Below, one piece after another: positions 8,933 through 18,545 of a DNA stretch of 64,000 bases. A model generated the notes under the pieces. The model did no database searches and was not told where the DNA came from. It was given only the letters and a program-made list of their open reading frames with translations. A program made the position numbers and the translations under genes. Origin of the DNA: Zunongwangia profunda SM-A87 (GTDB lineage: Bacteria > Bacteroidota > Bacteroidia > Flavobacteriales > Flavobacteriaceae); NCBI RefSeq assembly GCF_000023465.1, contig NC_014041.1, forward strand, positions 1,819,001-1,883,000. Direction: 5' to 3'. Numbering within the stretch: position 1 is the first letter of the stretch; each line of letters begins with the position of its first letter.

Positions 8933-10105
8933 TTACGCGATTGCTTTAATTTTCTTTTTAGAAATGGCCATGATTTCATGGATATCTTCGTCTAATACCT
9001 CTTTTTTCATATCTGCATAATTAAGAAATTCGGTATAAACAGCATCCAATTCTAATTTTGTAAGATTATAACCTACTTTTTTGGCTTTGTAAGCTAAAGC
9101 GGCACGACCGCTACGGGCAGTTAGAACAATAGCAGATTCTGTTACGCCAACATCAGCAGGATCAATAATTTCGTAAGTTTCACGGTTTTTAATAACCCCG
9201 TCCTGGTGGATCCCAGAGCTGTGAGCAAAAGCATTTGCTCCTACAATTGCTTTATTTGGCTGAACAAACATCCCCATTTCTCTAGAAACCATTTTACTTA
9301 ATTCAAATAGTAATTTTGGGTTGATGTCTGTATTTAAGTTTAAAGTAGGGTGTTGGCGAAGGATCATTACTACTTCTTCTAATGCGGTATTTCCGGCACG
9401 CTCACCAATGCCATTGATGGTACACTCAATTTGTCGTGCACCATTGGCAACACCAGCAATGGCGTTAGCAGTAGCTAATCCTAAATCATTATGGCAATGA
9501 CAGGAAATGATTACATTATCAATACCCGCCACATGATCTTTTAGGTACTTTATTTTTTTTCCATATTCTTCAGGAAGGCAATATCCTGTAGTATCCGGAA
9601 TATTTAAAACGGTAGCCCCAGCGTTGACGACCTCCTGGCAGACCTGCGCAAGAAAAGCGTTATCGGTTCTGCCGGCATCTTCAGCGTAAAATTCGACATC
9701 ATCGGCAAAGTTTTTAGCGTAAGCAACAGCTTCGACCGCACGTTCGATAATCTGCTCTGGAGTAGCATTAAATTTATATTTAATATGAGAATCTGAAGTT
9801 CCTATCCCTGTATGAATACGAGGTTTTTTTGCATATTTTAAGGCTTCAGCAGCAACTTCGATATCTTTTTTTACGGCTCTGGTGAGTCCACAAACGGCAG
9901 CGTTTTTTGCTATTTTTGATATTTCGGTCACAGATTGAAAATCACCAGGACTTGATACAGGAAATCCGGCTTCTATTACATCTACACCTAGCTCATCCAG
10001 TCTTGCCGCAATTTTTAATTTTTGTGCCGTATTCAATTTACATCCGGGAACTTGTTCACCGTCTCTCAAAGTTGTGTCAAAAATTTCTACCTTTTCTGCG
10101 CTCAT
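8933..10105 (-). CDS. leuA: 2-isopropylmalate synthase, short form
   Basis: A 390-residue member of the LeuA/HMGL-like family that condenses acetyl-CoA with 2-oxoisovalerate. [14 protein letters not shown], the [13 protein letters not shown] metal site and [11 protein letters not shown] are present, followed by the [10 protein letters not shown] region. Common bacterial LeuA enzymes are about 510-570 residues and carry a C-terminal allosteric leucine-binding domain; here the protein stops after the first linker, so that domain is missing. Homocitrate and citramalate synthases are similar in size, but the place at the head of leuCDB argues for LeuA. It is the first gene of the operon and divergent from the gene at 10253. 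Confidence 0.92.
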   Translation of the reverse strand: MSAEKVEIFDTTLRDGEQVPGCKLNTAQKLKIAARLDELGVDVIEAGFPVSSPGDFQSVTEISKIAKNAAVCGLTRAVKKDIEVAAEALKYAKKPRIHTGIGTSDSHIKYKFNATPEQIIERAVEAVAYAKNFADDVEFYAEDAGRTDNAFLAQVCQEVVNAGATVLNIPDTTGYCLPEEYGKKIKYLKDHVAGIDNVIISCHCHNDLGLATANAIAGVANGARQIECTINGIGERAGNTALEEVVMILRQHPTLNLNTDINPKLLFELSKMVSREMGMFVQPNKAIVGANAFAHSSGIHQDGVIKNRETYEIIDPADVGVTESAIVLTARSGRAALAYKAKKVGYNLTKLELDAVYTEFLNYADMKKEVLDEDIHEIMAISKKKIKAIA

Positions 10106-10149
10106 AAGAGTTTTTTTTTGCTTTATCTTTAACTAAAGTATAACAAAGC

Positions 10150-10167
10150 CTACTGCTCACGTAGTAG
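10150..10167. promoter_or_regulatory. Inverted repeat upstream of leuA
   Basis: CTACT at 10150-10154 and AGTAG at 10163-10167 form a short dyad about 45 bases before the leuA start, in the 147-base divergent region. It could be an operator or a leader hairpin for leu regulation, but no leucine-rich leader peptide is visible. This is a weak inference. Confidence 0.3.
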
Positions 10168-10197
10168 ACCTGTTTAAGTGTTACGATAATTAAATGA

Positions 10198-10231
10198 GTT
10201 ATATTTTTGTAATATAACTGATTATCAGTTA
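10198..10231 (+). promoter_or_regulatory. -7 box and two inverted repeats upstream of the 514-aa gene
   Basis: A perfect TATTTTTG at 10202-10209 matches the -7 consensus of Bacteroidetes. It sits inside the inverted repeat GTTATATT/AATATAAC (10198-10205, 10211-10218). A second perfect repeat, TAACTGA/TCAGTTA (10215-10221, 10225-10231), overlaps its right arm where the transcript should begin. The overlap of dyads with a promoter suggests an operator. The -33 element is weak (TTTAAG at 10173). Confidence 0.55.
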
Positions 10232-10252
10232 TTTAAAAAGTATCTTGTTACA

Positions 10253-11797
10253 ATGACCAACGATTTAACGGATAACCTATTTTCTTTAATAAAATCACTT
10301 TCTCCTTCCGAAAAGAGACAATTTTCGTTGTATGTAGGAAGAATTGGGGTGAATTCAGATAGTAAATTTCTCAACCTGTTTAAAGTTTTAAGCAGGCAAA
10401 AAAGGTATGATGAAGAATTACTGCTTAAAAACACCAATATCACCAAGCAACAATTGTCCAATATTAAGGCACATTTGTACAAGCAGATTTTAATTAGTTT
10501 ACGTCTAAACCCAGCCCATCAAAGTATTCCGATTCAGATTAGGGAACAGTTAGACTTTGCTATTATTTTATATCGAAAAGGCCTTTATAAGCAAAGTTTA
10601 AAGCTCCTGGATAAAACGAAAGCTACTGCTTTAGCTTATGAGGAGAAAAACCTGGCTTACGAGATTTTGGAGCTCGAAAAAATTATTGAATCCCAATATA
10701 TCACCAGAAGTATTGAAAACAGGGCCGAAATTTTAATAAAACAAACAGAAGAACTTACCAATCTTAACCAGATTTCTAGTAAGTTATCCAATTTATCGTT
10801 GCAGTTATATGGCATTTTTCTAAAAATGGGCTATGCTCGTACAGAAGAAGAAGCTACAGCGATCCATAATTATTTTGAAACAAACTTACCTGAATACACT
10901 TTTGCAGATTTGGGATTTAAGGAGAAGTTATGGCTATTTCAGGCTCATTTGTGGTATAGTTTTATTACGCAGAACTTCCTGAATGCTTTTAAATATTCTT
11001 CTAAATGGATCGATCTTTTTAACGATAACAAGCATTTAATTCCTGTGCATCCTGTTTTCTATTTAAAAGGCAACCATTACTTGTTAGAATCATTATTTTA
11101 CCTGAACCATACTTCAACTTTCGAAAAAGTTTTACATCGATTTGAGGATACGCTTAAAAACCCAAAAATTCCTGATGATGATAATATAGCCTCCCTGTCT
11201 TTCCTATATCTCTATGAAAATAAACTAAACTTAAGATTTATGAAAGGAGAGTTTCACGGTGGCGAAACTCTGGTAGAAAAGATAGATCAAAAAATCAAGC
11301 GATTTAAAGGAAAAATCGACGAGCATCACATTATGGTGTTTTATTATAAAATTGCATCGCTTTATTTTGGTGATGGTAATAACAAAAAATGTATCGAGTA
11401 TTTAGGAAAAATCATTCAAAACAAATCTTTGGAAATGCGTGAAGATTTAATGTGTTTTTCGAGGATACTGAGTCTGGTTGCTCATTATGAAGCAGGCATG
11501 GATTATCATTTAGAGCGATTAATAAAATCTACTTATAAATTTTTAATCAGGATGAACGACCTACATGAGGTTCAAAAGGAAATGATTAAGTTCCTTCGAA
11601 ATCTGCCTGATGTTAGTCCGCTTGATATAAAAGATGAATTCCGAAAGCTTCACGCCACACTAAAACGGTACGAAGATCATCCGTATGAACGTCGTGCTTT
11701 TTTATATCTTGATATTATTTCGTGGCTAGAAAGTAAAATCGATAATCGCCCCGTTGCCGATGTAATTAAGGAAAAAGTAAATGATTATGCACGCTAA
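10253..11797 (+). CDS. Conserved-looking helical-repeat protein of unknown function
   Basis: A 514-residue soluble protein with no signal peptide or membrane segment. The N terminus (NLFSLIKSLSPSEKRQFSLY) is a compact helical module, and the rest reads as successive amphipathic helices with TPR-like spacing (for example RKGLYKQSLKLLDKTKATAL and KKCIEYLGKIIQNKS). This suggests an alpha-solenoid scaffold. I believe proteins with this N terminus are widespread in Flavobacteriia, but I know no assigned function. It starts 147 bases from the divergent leuA and lies 11 bases before the EamA transporter, with which it probably forms an operon. Confidence 0.75.
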   Translation: MTNDLTDNLFSLIKSLSPSEKRQFSLYVGRIGVNSDSKFLNLFKVLSRQKRYDEELLLKNTNITKQQLSNIKAHLYKQILISLRLNPAHQSIPIQIREQLDFAIILYRKGLYKQSLKLLDKTKATALAYEEKNLAYEILELEKIIESQYITRSIENRAEILIKQTEELTNLNQISSKLSNLSLQLYGIFLKMGYARTEEEATAIHNYFETNLPEYTFADLGFKEKLWLFQAHLWYSFITQNFLNAFKYSSKWIDLFNDNKHLIPVHPVFYLKGNHYLLESLFYLNHTSTFEKVLHRFEDTLKNPKIPDDDNIASLSFLYLYENKLNLRFMKGEFHGGETLVEKIDQKIKRFKGKIDEHHIMVFYYKIASLYFGDGNNKKCIEYLGKIIQNKSLEMREDLMCFSRILSLVAHYEAGMDYHLERLIKSTYKFLIRMNDLHEVQKEMIKFLRNLPDVSPLDIKDEFRKLHATLKRYEDHPYERRAFLYLDIISWLESKIDNRPVADVIKEKVNDYAR

Positions 11798-11808
11798 AAT
11801 GCTGTAAT

Positions 11809-12675
11809 TTGGTTGAAGAAAAAGCCTACTTAAAACATATCTTTCAATTAAACCTGGCGGTTGTAATTATTAGTACTTCTGGGACTTTGGGTAGGTATAT
11901 AGATTTGAGTCCTTTTTTAATCATTTTTCTTAGATCTTTTATTGCTGTTTGGGCGTTGCTTATTTTTTGTAAGCTTAAAGGTTTTAAGCTAAATTTTGAA
12001 AATAATAATGATCTTCTGAAAGTTTTATTTGCTGGTTTTCTAATGTGCGCGCACTGGCTCACCTATTTTCAGGCGCTAAAATTATCCAGTGTTGCTATAG
12101 GGATGCTTTCTATATATACATATCCTGTTATCACCACTTTTTTAGAACCGATAATTCGTAAAACGGGTTTCAATAAGCTACATCTGCTTTTAGGTGTTCT
12201 GGTGTTATTAGGTGTTTATTTTTTAGTGCCAGAATTTAGTTTGGATAACCAACAAACCATTGCAGTTTGTTTTGGTGTTGGTTCGGCTTTTTTATATTCA
12301 CTTCGGAATATTTTAATGAAACAGCAAGCCTCAACTTACAATGGTTCGGTTCTAATGTTGTACCAGATGTTTGTAGTTAGCGGGTTATTGCTTCCGGTTT
12401 TGTTTTTCTTTGATTTATCGGTTATTCCATCGCAACTGGCACCTGTTTTAATATTGGGGTTATTCACAACATCTGTAGGCCATACTCTTTTAGTGAGTAG
12501 TTTTAAATATTTTTCGGCGACTACCGCCAGTATTATAAGCAGTGCCCAGCCTATTTATGGTATTGTATTAGGTTATTTTATTTTGAATGAAATTCCGTCA
12601 GCAAACACCATGATTGGCGGAGTATTAATTGCCGCTGCTGTTTTTACAGAAATTTTTAGAAGTTTTAAAAAGTAG
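11809..12675 (+). CDS. EamA/DMT-family permease
   Basis: A 288-residue protein with about ten hydrophobic segments in two halves, the pattern of the drug/metabolite transporter superfamily with duplicated EamA domains. The typical PVITTFLEPI and AQPIYGIVLGYFILNE stretches close the two halves. The substrate cannot be told from sequence. The start is TTG (TTG GTT GAA GAA): no ATG or GTG occurs in frame between it and the upstream stop, and the next Met lies beyond two membrane segments. It follows the 514-residue gene by 11 bases. Confidence 0.85.
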   Translation: MVEEKAYLKHIFQLNLAVVIISTSGTLGRYIDLSPFLIIFLRSFIAVWALLIFCKLKGFKLNFENNNDLLKVLFAGFLMCAHWLTYFQALKLSSVAIGMLSIYTYPVITTFLEPIIRKTGFNKLHLLLGVLVLLGVYFLVPEFSLDNQQTIAVCFGVGSAFLYSLRNILMKQQASTYNGSVLMLYQMFVVSGLLLPVLFFFDLSVIPSQLAPVLILGLFTTSVGHTLLVSSFKYFSATTASIISSAQPIYGIVLGYFILNEIPSANTMIGGVLIAAAVFTEIFRSFKK

Positions 12676-12688
12676 TTAATTTACATAG

Positions 12689-14491
12689 TTAATTATTCTT
12701 TTTTCTATCCATTTTTTTATTGAGTTCCAAACAGGCATTGATGAGTGCCAAATGCGTTAAGGCTTGCGGAAAGTTACCAACCTGTTCCCCGCTTTTACTT
12801 ATTTGTTCACTAAATAATCGTAGTGAATTACCATAGCCTAAAATCCTGGCAAAATTTTCAGCGGCTTCTTCGATGCGGTCACCAAGTGCCAAACATTCGA
12901 TATACCAAAAAGAACACATGGTAAAGGTTCCTTCTTCGCCTTCCAGTCCGTCAGTATCGGTTTCGGCAGCACGATAACGGTATATAAGCACATCGTATTT
13001 TAATTCTCGCTCTATCGCTTGCAAGGTTTTTTTCCACTTCTCGTCGTGTTTATCAATAAAGTGAAGAATTGGCATTAATAATACCGAAGCATCCAGTTCA
13101 TCTGTACCTTTATGTTGAACAAATGCCTGTTTTTCTTAGTTCCAAAAGTCGGTGTAGATACTATTCTTAATTTGTTCTCTTACTTCTTCCCATTTCTTTC
13201 GAGGAAACTCGAGATTATTTCCTTCTGCAATTTTAATTCCGCGATCCAACGCCACCCAACAGGTTAATCTGGAATGTAGAAATTCTTTTTTATCCCCTCT
13301 AATTTCCCAAATTCCACGGTCTTTATCTTTCCAATGTTCACAAACATATTCTATATGATGTTTTATATTTTTCCAGAAGTCTTTTTTGATTGGACCGTCG
13401 TGCAAATAATAAACGTAGACGGCATCGATAAGTTCGCCATAAATATCAAGTTGGGTTTGATTTTTAGCTTCGTTGCCCACCCGAACCGGTTTACTGTTTT
13501 TATACCCGTTAAAATGATCTAGTGTACGCTCATCTGGTGGTGTTTTTCCATCATAAGTATATACTAAATCCATTTTATCCTTAAAACAATACTTCTCTAC
13601 CCATTTAAAAAATGAAGTTGCTTCTTCTTTAAAACCGAGTTTTAAAAAAGCATACATAGCAAAAGCGGCATCCCTTATCCAGGTATATCGATAATCCCAG
13701 TTTCTTTCACTTCCAATTTTTTCTGGCAAACCAAATGTGGGTGCCGCGATAATACTTCCTTCTTTATGAGAAGTTAGGAGCTTTAAAGTAATGGCCGATC
13801 TTATAACTGTTTCTATCCAGCGACCTTTGTACGTGCATTGACTTACCCATTTTCTCCAATATTCATTACTTTCTTCATAATATTTTTCTCCAAAGTCAGA
13901 CATGTTTTGTTGTTGTTCTTCAGACAAATGGAAATCGGTTAGAATGAAATAAGCCGATTCTCTTTCGGCTAAGGTAAATTCAGAAAAACCATCGTCCATA
14001 GCGATATACAAATCCTGGCAGCTATTTAAACAAAGAATGCTTTTATCGTCTTTACAAAAAGTAATTTCATTTTCTTTTTGAGAAGCCGTATGCCTTTTCT
14101 CAGCATGATTAAATCGTGGTTTGCATTTTACGCGATAAGAAACATTACCGTAGGTAGTGGTTATTTTTCTAAGCAATTTAAACTTGTGATCCTTTTCATC
14201 GATCACCATAGTATCACAAATTTCGCCCATGCCGTCTTTGGACGAAAACCGGGTAATAAGACTGGCGGTATCAGTGATGTAAAACTGATTATATTCTAAA
14301 TTTTCAATTAATGGCTCAATAGAAAAACAGCCACCTTTGTCTTCATCCAGTATGGTCGCAAAAACCGTAGGTGAATCAAAATTGGGAAAGCACATAAAAT
14401 CGATATCCCCTTGTTTGGAGACTAAAGCAGTAGTTTGCAGGTTTCCTATAAAACCGTAATTATTAATTTTAATAAAATTGTTTTTTCGCAT
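12689..14491 (-). pseudogene. GH15 family glucoamylase/trehalase-like gene split by one in-frame stop
   Basis: The reading frame is open for 601 codons except for a TAA at 13136-13138 (context FWN, stop, EKQAFVQHKGTDELDASVLL). Without it the protein would be about 600 residues, normal for bacterial GH15. The upstream 451 residues carry the N-terminal beta domain and the (alpha/alpha)6 hallmarks RNWDYRYTWIRD and LDHFNGYKNSKPVRVGN. The downstream 128 codons contain GEEGTFTMCSFWYIE, where the second catalytic Glu is expected. A product ending at the stop would therefore lack half the active site. There is no frame change or other damage, so the lesion is recent or a sequencing error. The family acts on alpha-glucans or trehalose. 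Confidence 0.88.
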
Positions 14492-14855
14492 TTGTCTATC
14501 AGATCGTCATTTTTATTCAAATTACGCTAAGAAGAGGGGATCAAAAAATCTTCATCTAAGCTTTGGGAAATATTTAATAGCATGGTTGAAGATTTTAAAA
14601 AAAATGAAATATTAGAAAGCCTTAAATGGCTTTTCATCCTTGCTTTTGTAAAGTAACGGAAAGTCGATGTGGAATTAGAATCTTGAAATAAAGAAAATAG
14701 ACCACTATGCTTCTGGATTCAGGAATCAAGGCAATAGCTCATAGAACAATAGACTTTTTCATTCTACATTGTTGAAAAATTTTGGATTGTAATAGAATTT
14801 GTTACCTGTAGTAGGTTCTTCGTTTTGTAAAGTGTAAAACTTGAACTTTCAACTT
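14492..14855. other. Gene-free stretch
   Basis: No coding potential was seen in these 364 bases. They hold a weak hairpin, AAAGCC/GGCTTT around 14619-14638, without a good T run. AT-rich simple sequence (TTGAACTTTCAACTTTTAACTTTGAA) lies near the right end, next to the RluA stop. Confidence 0.5.
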
Positions 14856-15563
14856 TTAACTTTGAATTTTACAAGCCTGCCACAAAGCTTCGTCTGGAAC
14901 TTCGGCAAATACTATTATCGTTTCCTTTTTTACCGGATGAATAAACTCTAGTTTTCTGGCGTGCAGATGAATGCCAGCATCATTATTACTACGATCAAAG
15001 CCGTATTTTAAATCACCTTTTATAGGGCATCCGATGGCCGAAAGCTGACTACGGATCTGGTGATGTCTTCCCGTTTTTAAATCGACTTCCAGTAAAAAAT
15101 AATTGTCTAATTCTTTTAAAATACGATATTCCAGGATTGCTTTTTTACTATCAGGCACTTCGTTTTTATGGGCAAAAGACTTGTTTTGTTTGGGGTTGCG
15201 CTTTAGATAATGCACCAATATATCCTGATCTTTTGGCGGCCTGTTTTTTACCACGGCCCAATAGGTCTTTTTAGCATCTTTTTGCTGAAATAATTTATTA
15301 AGCCTGGGTAGCGCTTTTGAAGTTTTCGAAAATAAAACAATACCGCTGGTTGGCCGGTCAAGACGGTGTACTACGCCTAAATATACATTACCCGGTTTGT
15401 TGTGCTTTTCTTTTAAATAGGCTTTAACTACTTCACTAAGCGGCTTGTCACCGGTTTTATCGCCTTGTACTATGTCGCCAACACGTTTATTGACAATGAT
15501 GATATGGTTGTCTTCGTGTAATACCTGTAGGTTGTTTTTATTGGAAAGTAACTTATCTGCCAA
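14856..15563 (-). CDS. RluA-family RNA pseudouridine synthase
   Basis: A 235-residue protein with the RluA catalytic block HRLDRPTSGIVLFSKTS (the Asp is catalytic) and the downstream motif KTGRHHQIRSQLSAIGCPI. It isomerises uridines in rRNA or tRNA; the exact target cannot be assigned. It lacks an N-terminal S4 RNA-binding domain, unlike RluC or RluD. The start is TTG: the frame has a stop six codons upstream and no ATG between. It is the last gene after panB and the cupin gene. Confidence 0.9.
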   Translation of the reverse strand: MADKLLSNKNNLQVLHEDNHIIIVNKRVGDIVQGDKTGDKPLSEVVKAYLKEKHNKPGNVYLGVVHRLDRPTSGIVLFSKTSKALPRLNKLFQQKDAKKTYWAVVKNRPPKDQDILVHYLKRNPKQNKSFAHKNEVPDSKKAILEYRILKELDNYFLLEVDLKTGRHHQIRSQLSAIGCPIKGDLKYGFDRSNNDAGIHLHARKLEFIHPVKKETIIVFAEVPDEALWQACKIQS

Positions 15564-15624
15564 AATTGAATTTAAAACTTAATGGTAAAATAACTAATTT
15601 CTTAGAATAGTAATTTGCATCAGA

Positions 15625-16125
15625 TCATCGGATGAATTCCTCAATAATCTTCTTATGTTGCGGATATTTTTTAATTAAAAATTCCTGTTTAGCTAGCGTA
15701 AAATCACTAAAATCAAATCCCGGTGCGACCGTACAACCTACAAAAGAGAATGCGTTTTGTTGTATAGATTTTGCCGCAAACCAGTAATTTCTTGGAACCA
15801 CATATTGTGGAACTTCACCGTTTTCCAAATCTCTCCCTATTTTTATTTCTGTAAGTTCCCCCGAAGGAGAAATGGTATATAAAAGAAGAGGAGAGCCATC
15901 ATAAAAATGCCAAACCTCTTCTTGATTTATTTTATGAAATGCCGAAAAATTATCGGAAGTCAGTAAAAAGTAAATACTGGTAGAATAATTTCGTTCGGTT
16001 TTAAAAGCTTCAGGCAAAGCATCAGCCTCTATGATATCTGAACTTCGATAAACTTCTTTAAAGTAACCTCCTTCTGGATGAGGTTGTAAATTTAACCGAT
16101 CGATAATTTTTTCCGCAGTATTCAT
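15625..16125 (-). CDS. Cupin protein, DUF985 family
   Basis: A 166-residue small cupin. The N terminus LNLQPHPEGGYFKEVYRS and the central TSIYFLLTSDNFSAFHKI, EVWHFYDGSPL and GCTVAPGFDFSDFTLA stretches are typical of the DUF985 cupins. These form a single beta barrel with a possible metal- or ligand-binding centre; no reaction is established. It lies 27 bases after panB and 61 before the RluA gene. Confidence 0.85.
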   Translation of the reverse strand: MNTAEKIIDRLNLQPHPEGGYFKEVYRSSDIIEADALPEAFKTERNYSTSIYFLLTSDNFSAFHKINQEEVWHFYDGSPLLLYTISPSGELTEIKIGRDLENGEVPQYVVPRNYWFAAKSIQQNAFSFVGCTVAPGFDFSDFTLAKQEFLIKKYPQHKKIIEEFIR

Positions 16126-16152
16126 TCCGTAAAAATCTTTTAAGCAAAAGAA

Positions 16153-16971
16153 TTAATATTGTTCATCTTCAGAAGGAAAATCACCACTTTTTACATCTTC
16201 AGCATACCGCTGAAAAGCCCCTGTCATTTCAGTATAAAGATCTAAATATCTGCGTAAAAATCGTGGATGGAATTCCTTAGTCATTCCCAACATATCGTGA
16301 ACCACTAAAACTTGTCCGTCACAACCATTACCGGCACCAATACCAATAATCGGGATGCTCACGCTTTTAGCAACTTCTTTAGCTAATTTTGCAGGTACTT
16401 TTTCTAAAACTACCGCAAAACATCCTAATCTTTCCAAAAGTTTAGCATCAGATTTAAGCTTTTCTGCTTCTTCTTCATCTTTGGCCCGAACGGTGTAGGT
16501 TCCAAATTTGTAAATAGATTGTGGAGTTAATCCCAAATGCCCCATTACCGGAATCCCCGCATGCAAGATTCTTTTGATAGACTCTTTAATTTCTTTACCT
16601 CCTTCAAGCTTTATGGCATGAGCACCACTTTCTTTCATAATTCTTATCGAAGATCGTAACGCCTCTTTTGGATCACTTTGATAAGAGCCAAAAGGAAGAT
16701 CTACAACGACTAAGGAACGGCTAATAGCGTTTACCACACTTGTAGCATGGTAAATCATATGGTCCAGAGTCATGGGCAAGGTAGTTTCGTATCCTGCCAT
16801 AACATTACTGGCAGAATCTCCTACCAGGATCACATCGATCCCGGCACCATCCATAATTTTTGCCATGGAATAATCATAGGCGGTTAACATAGAGATTTTC
16901 TCTCCACGTTTTTTCATATCGACTAAAGACTTAACCGTAATTCTTTTATATTCTTTTTTAGCAACAGACAT
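16153..16971 (-). CDS. panB: 3-methyl-2-oxobutanoate hydroxymethyltransferase
   Basis: A 272-residue PanB, the first enzyme of pantothenate synthesis; it transfers a hydroxymethyl group from methylene-THF to 2-oxoisovalerate. Key blocks are intact: [32 protein letters not shown] (Mg2+-binding Asp), [24 protein letters not shown], and [20 protein letters not shown]. 2-Oxoisovalerate is also the LeuA substrate, which links it to the leu operon 6 kb away, though not physically. It appears to head the panB-cupin-RluA operon. Confidence 0.97.
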   Translation of the reverse strand: MSVAKKEYKRITVKSLVDMKKRGEKISMLTAYDYSMAKIMDGAGIDVILVGDSASNVMAGYETTLPMTLDHMIYHATSVVNAISRSLVVVDLPFGSYQSDPKEALRSSIRIMKESGAHAIKLEGGKEIKESIKRILHAGIPVMGHLGLTPQSIYKFGTYTVRAKDEEEAEKLKSDAKLLERLGCFAVVLEKVPAKLAKEVAKSVSIPIIGIGAGNGCDGQVLVVHDMLGMTKEFHPRFLRRYLDLYTEMTGAFQRYAEDVKSGDFPSEDEQY

Positions 16972-17055
16972 TAATCTAAATTTTTATATGTGTAAAAATA
17001 GGGTTTTACTAATAGATTAATTAAGATATTGTCAAGAATTTGGAAAGTCAAAGTT

Positions 17056-17343
17056 TTAAATACTATTCTTAAAATAGAAATTTAAAGAAAAATACAGTGT
17101 ATATAAAACTGTAATTAGCGTGATGAGCCAATTCCATTTTTTTAGAAAAATCTTACTGATGGCAAAAAGGAAAAACCCTGAAAGTGTTAAGATCCAGGGG
17201 AATACATAAGGAATTATACCTGCATGATTAGAACTCGGTGGCATATACGTATTGCATGCGACAAAGAACGTAACCAAAGCGGTACAAAAATAGATCCTGA
17301 AATTAAATGTCCAGGAATTGCATTTACTCTTCTTAATTTCCAT
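17056..17343 (-). CDS. Small membrane protein of unknown function
   Basis: A 95-residue protein with a Lys-rich N terminus and three hydrophobic segments (about residues 17-31, 45-63 and 70-90), so probably an inner-membrane protein. Its ATG lies inside the last codons of the GH18 gene (11-base overlap), suggesting co-transcription. I recognise no family. The hydrophobic pattern and overlap make it plausible but not certain. Confidence 0.55.
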   Translation of the reverse strand: MEIKKSKCNSWTFNFRIYFCTALVTFFVACNTYMPPSSNHAGIIPYVFPWILTLSGFFLFAISKIFLKKWNWLITLITVLYTLYFSLNFYFKNSI

Positions 17344-18461
17344 TTTTTAAATTCCGGTAAAGACTTTCTAAAAGTTCACCATCATCTGCGTGATATTGCC
17401 AAAACATTGCGCCACCCAGGTTTTCTTTTTTTATGAATTCCGCTTTCTTTTCTAAAGAAACTGGATCATCATAGCTTATAAAAATTTTGTCTTTAGCATT
17501 CCATAAATAAGGTGCTTTTGCTTCCTCATCCCAGTAACGATGATATTTACCGGAACGTAAACTATCTTTTATAGCGATATAATTTAAGGCAAAAGACTGG
17601 CCTTTTGCTGGTTGGTATAATCCATTATTTACAGGAGTTACTTTTTTCCAGCCACGACCATAAAAGGCGGCACCAATAACTAATTTTTTTGGGTCGGCAC
17701 CAGATTCGATATAGTTTTTAACAACAAGTGCGGTACTTTGTTTTTGATTTTTAGGCTCTGCTAGCGAAATCAGTAAATTGGTATGATGGCAAGTTGAGGT
17801 ATTCCAATCATCATGGAAATCATAACACATAATATTTACAAAATCTGCAATTTTTGCAATTTGATCGATTTCGACATTTTTTAAATAAGTTGGATTAGGA
17901 GGAGTGGCCACCGTTAATAAATAGTGATTGTTCGTTTTTGCTGAAAACGAGTCTAATTTTTGTCGAATCTTGGCCAATAATAACGTGAAGTTTTCTTTGT
18001 ATTCAGGGAAGAATGGAGTGCTTCCATTGTTTTTATGTGCCTCCCAGTCTAAATCGATTCCATCTAATTTATATTTTTTTTAAAAATTGAAGTGTACTAT
18101 TAGCAAATCGTGTTCTGGTACTATCACTACTGGCTATCGAAGGAAAACTTGCTGTATTGGACCAACCACCAACCGAAATTAGGAGTTTTAAGGATGGGTT
18201 TATAGATTTTAATTTATTTAAAGTTTTAAAATGTTTAGGATCATCTTCATTAGTAATACTTATTTTTCCGTTTTCAATTTTAGCGAATGCATAGTTTAAG
18301 TGCGTTAGTTTTTCAGCCTGAACAGGATTTTCAGCTTTCTCCATCAGATCACCAAAAACATAACCAACTATTTTATGTTCTTCACTTGCATTTTGCTGAG
18401 CAAAAAGTAAATTTCCAAAGAAATATATCAACGAAAGGAATAGATATATAGCAATTTTCAT
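17333..18461 (-). pseudogene. GH18 chitinase-like gene with a +1 frameshift in an A8 run
   Basis: The 5' part encodes a signal peptide (MKIAIYLFLSLIYFFGNLLF, then AQQ) and the GH18 start: HLNYAFAKI and LLISVGGWSN. At 18074-18081 the coding strand has eight A's where seven keep the frame; translation would stop two codons later. One base less gives FLKKYKLDGIDLDWEAHKN, including the DxxDxDxE catalytic motif (18041-18064), and continues through VNIMCYDFHDDW, GAAFYGRGW and GGAMFWQYHADD. The repaired frame is exactly 376 codons, with no other damage. The enzyme would be an exported glycosidase on chitin-like N-acetylglucosamine polymers. The A8 tract may allow slippage that restores some product. 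Confidence 0.88.
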
Positions 18462-18510
18462 TAAGTAGATTTTCTAGATTGTTCTAAATTTAGAAAAATT
18501 ATATAGTAAG

Positions 18511-18539
18511 TTTGGTAAAGCTTGATAAACTTAACTTTG
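18511..18539 (+). promoter_or_regulatory. Promoter of the NTF2-like gene
   Basis: TTTG at 18511-18514, a 17-base spacer and TAACTTTG at 18532-18539 match the Bacteroidetes promoter pattern. The ATG follows only 6 bases after the -7 box, so the leader would be very short or absent. Confidence 0.5.
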
Positions 18540-18545
18540 TTTTAA

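Noticed and set aside
10106-10252. A leucine-rich leader peptide for leuA attenuation
   Set aside because: No short ORF with clustered Leu or branched-chain codons precedes leuA on the minus strand; only a dyad is seen.
13136-13138. Programmed stop readthrough or selenocysteine-type recoding in GH15
   Set aside because: The stop is TAA, not TGA; no recoding element was seen, and TAA followed by G is not a leaky context.
14492-14855. A possible small gene or RNA before RluA
   Set aside because: Neither strand has an ORF with start context, and the only hairpin is weak.
16972-17055. A riboswitch upstream of panB
   Set aside because: The 84-base gap is AT-rich with only an imperfect TATTTTTA box; it lacks stems large enough for a known riboswitch.
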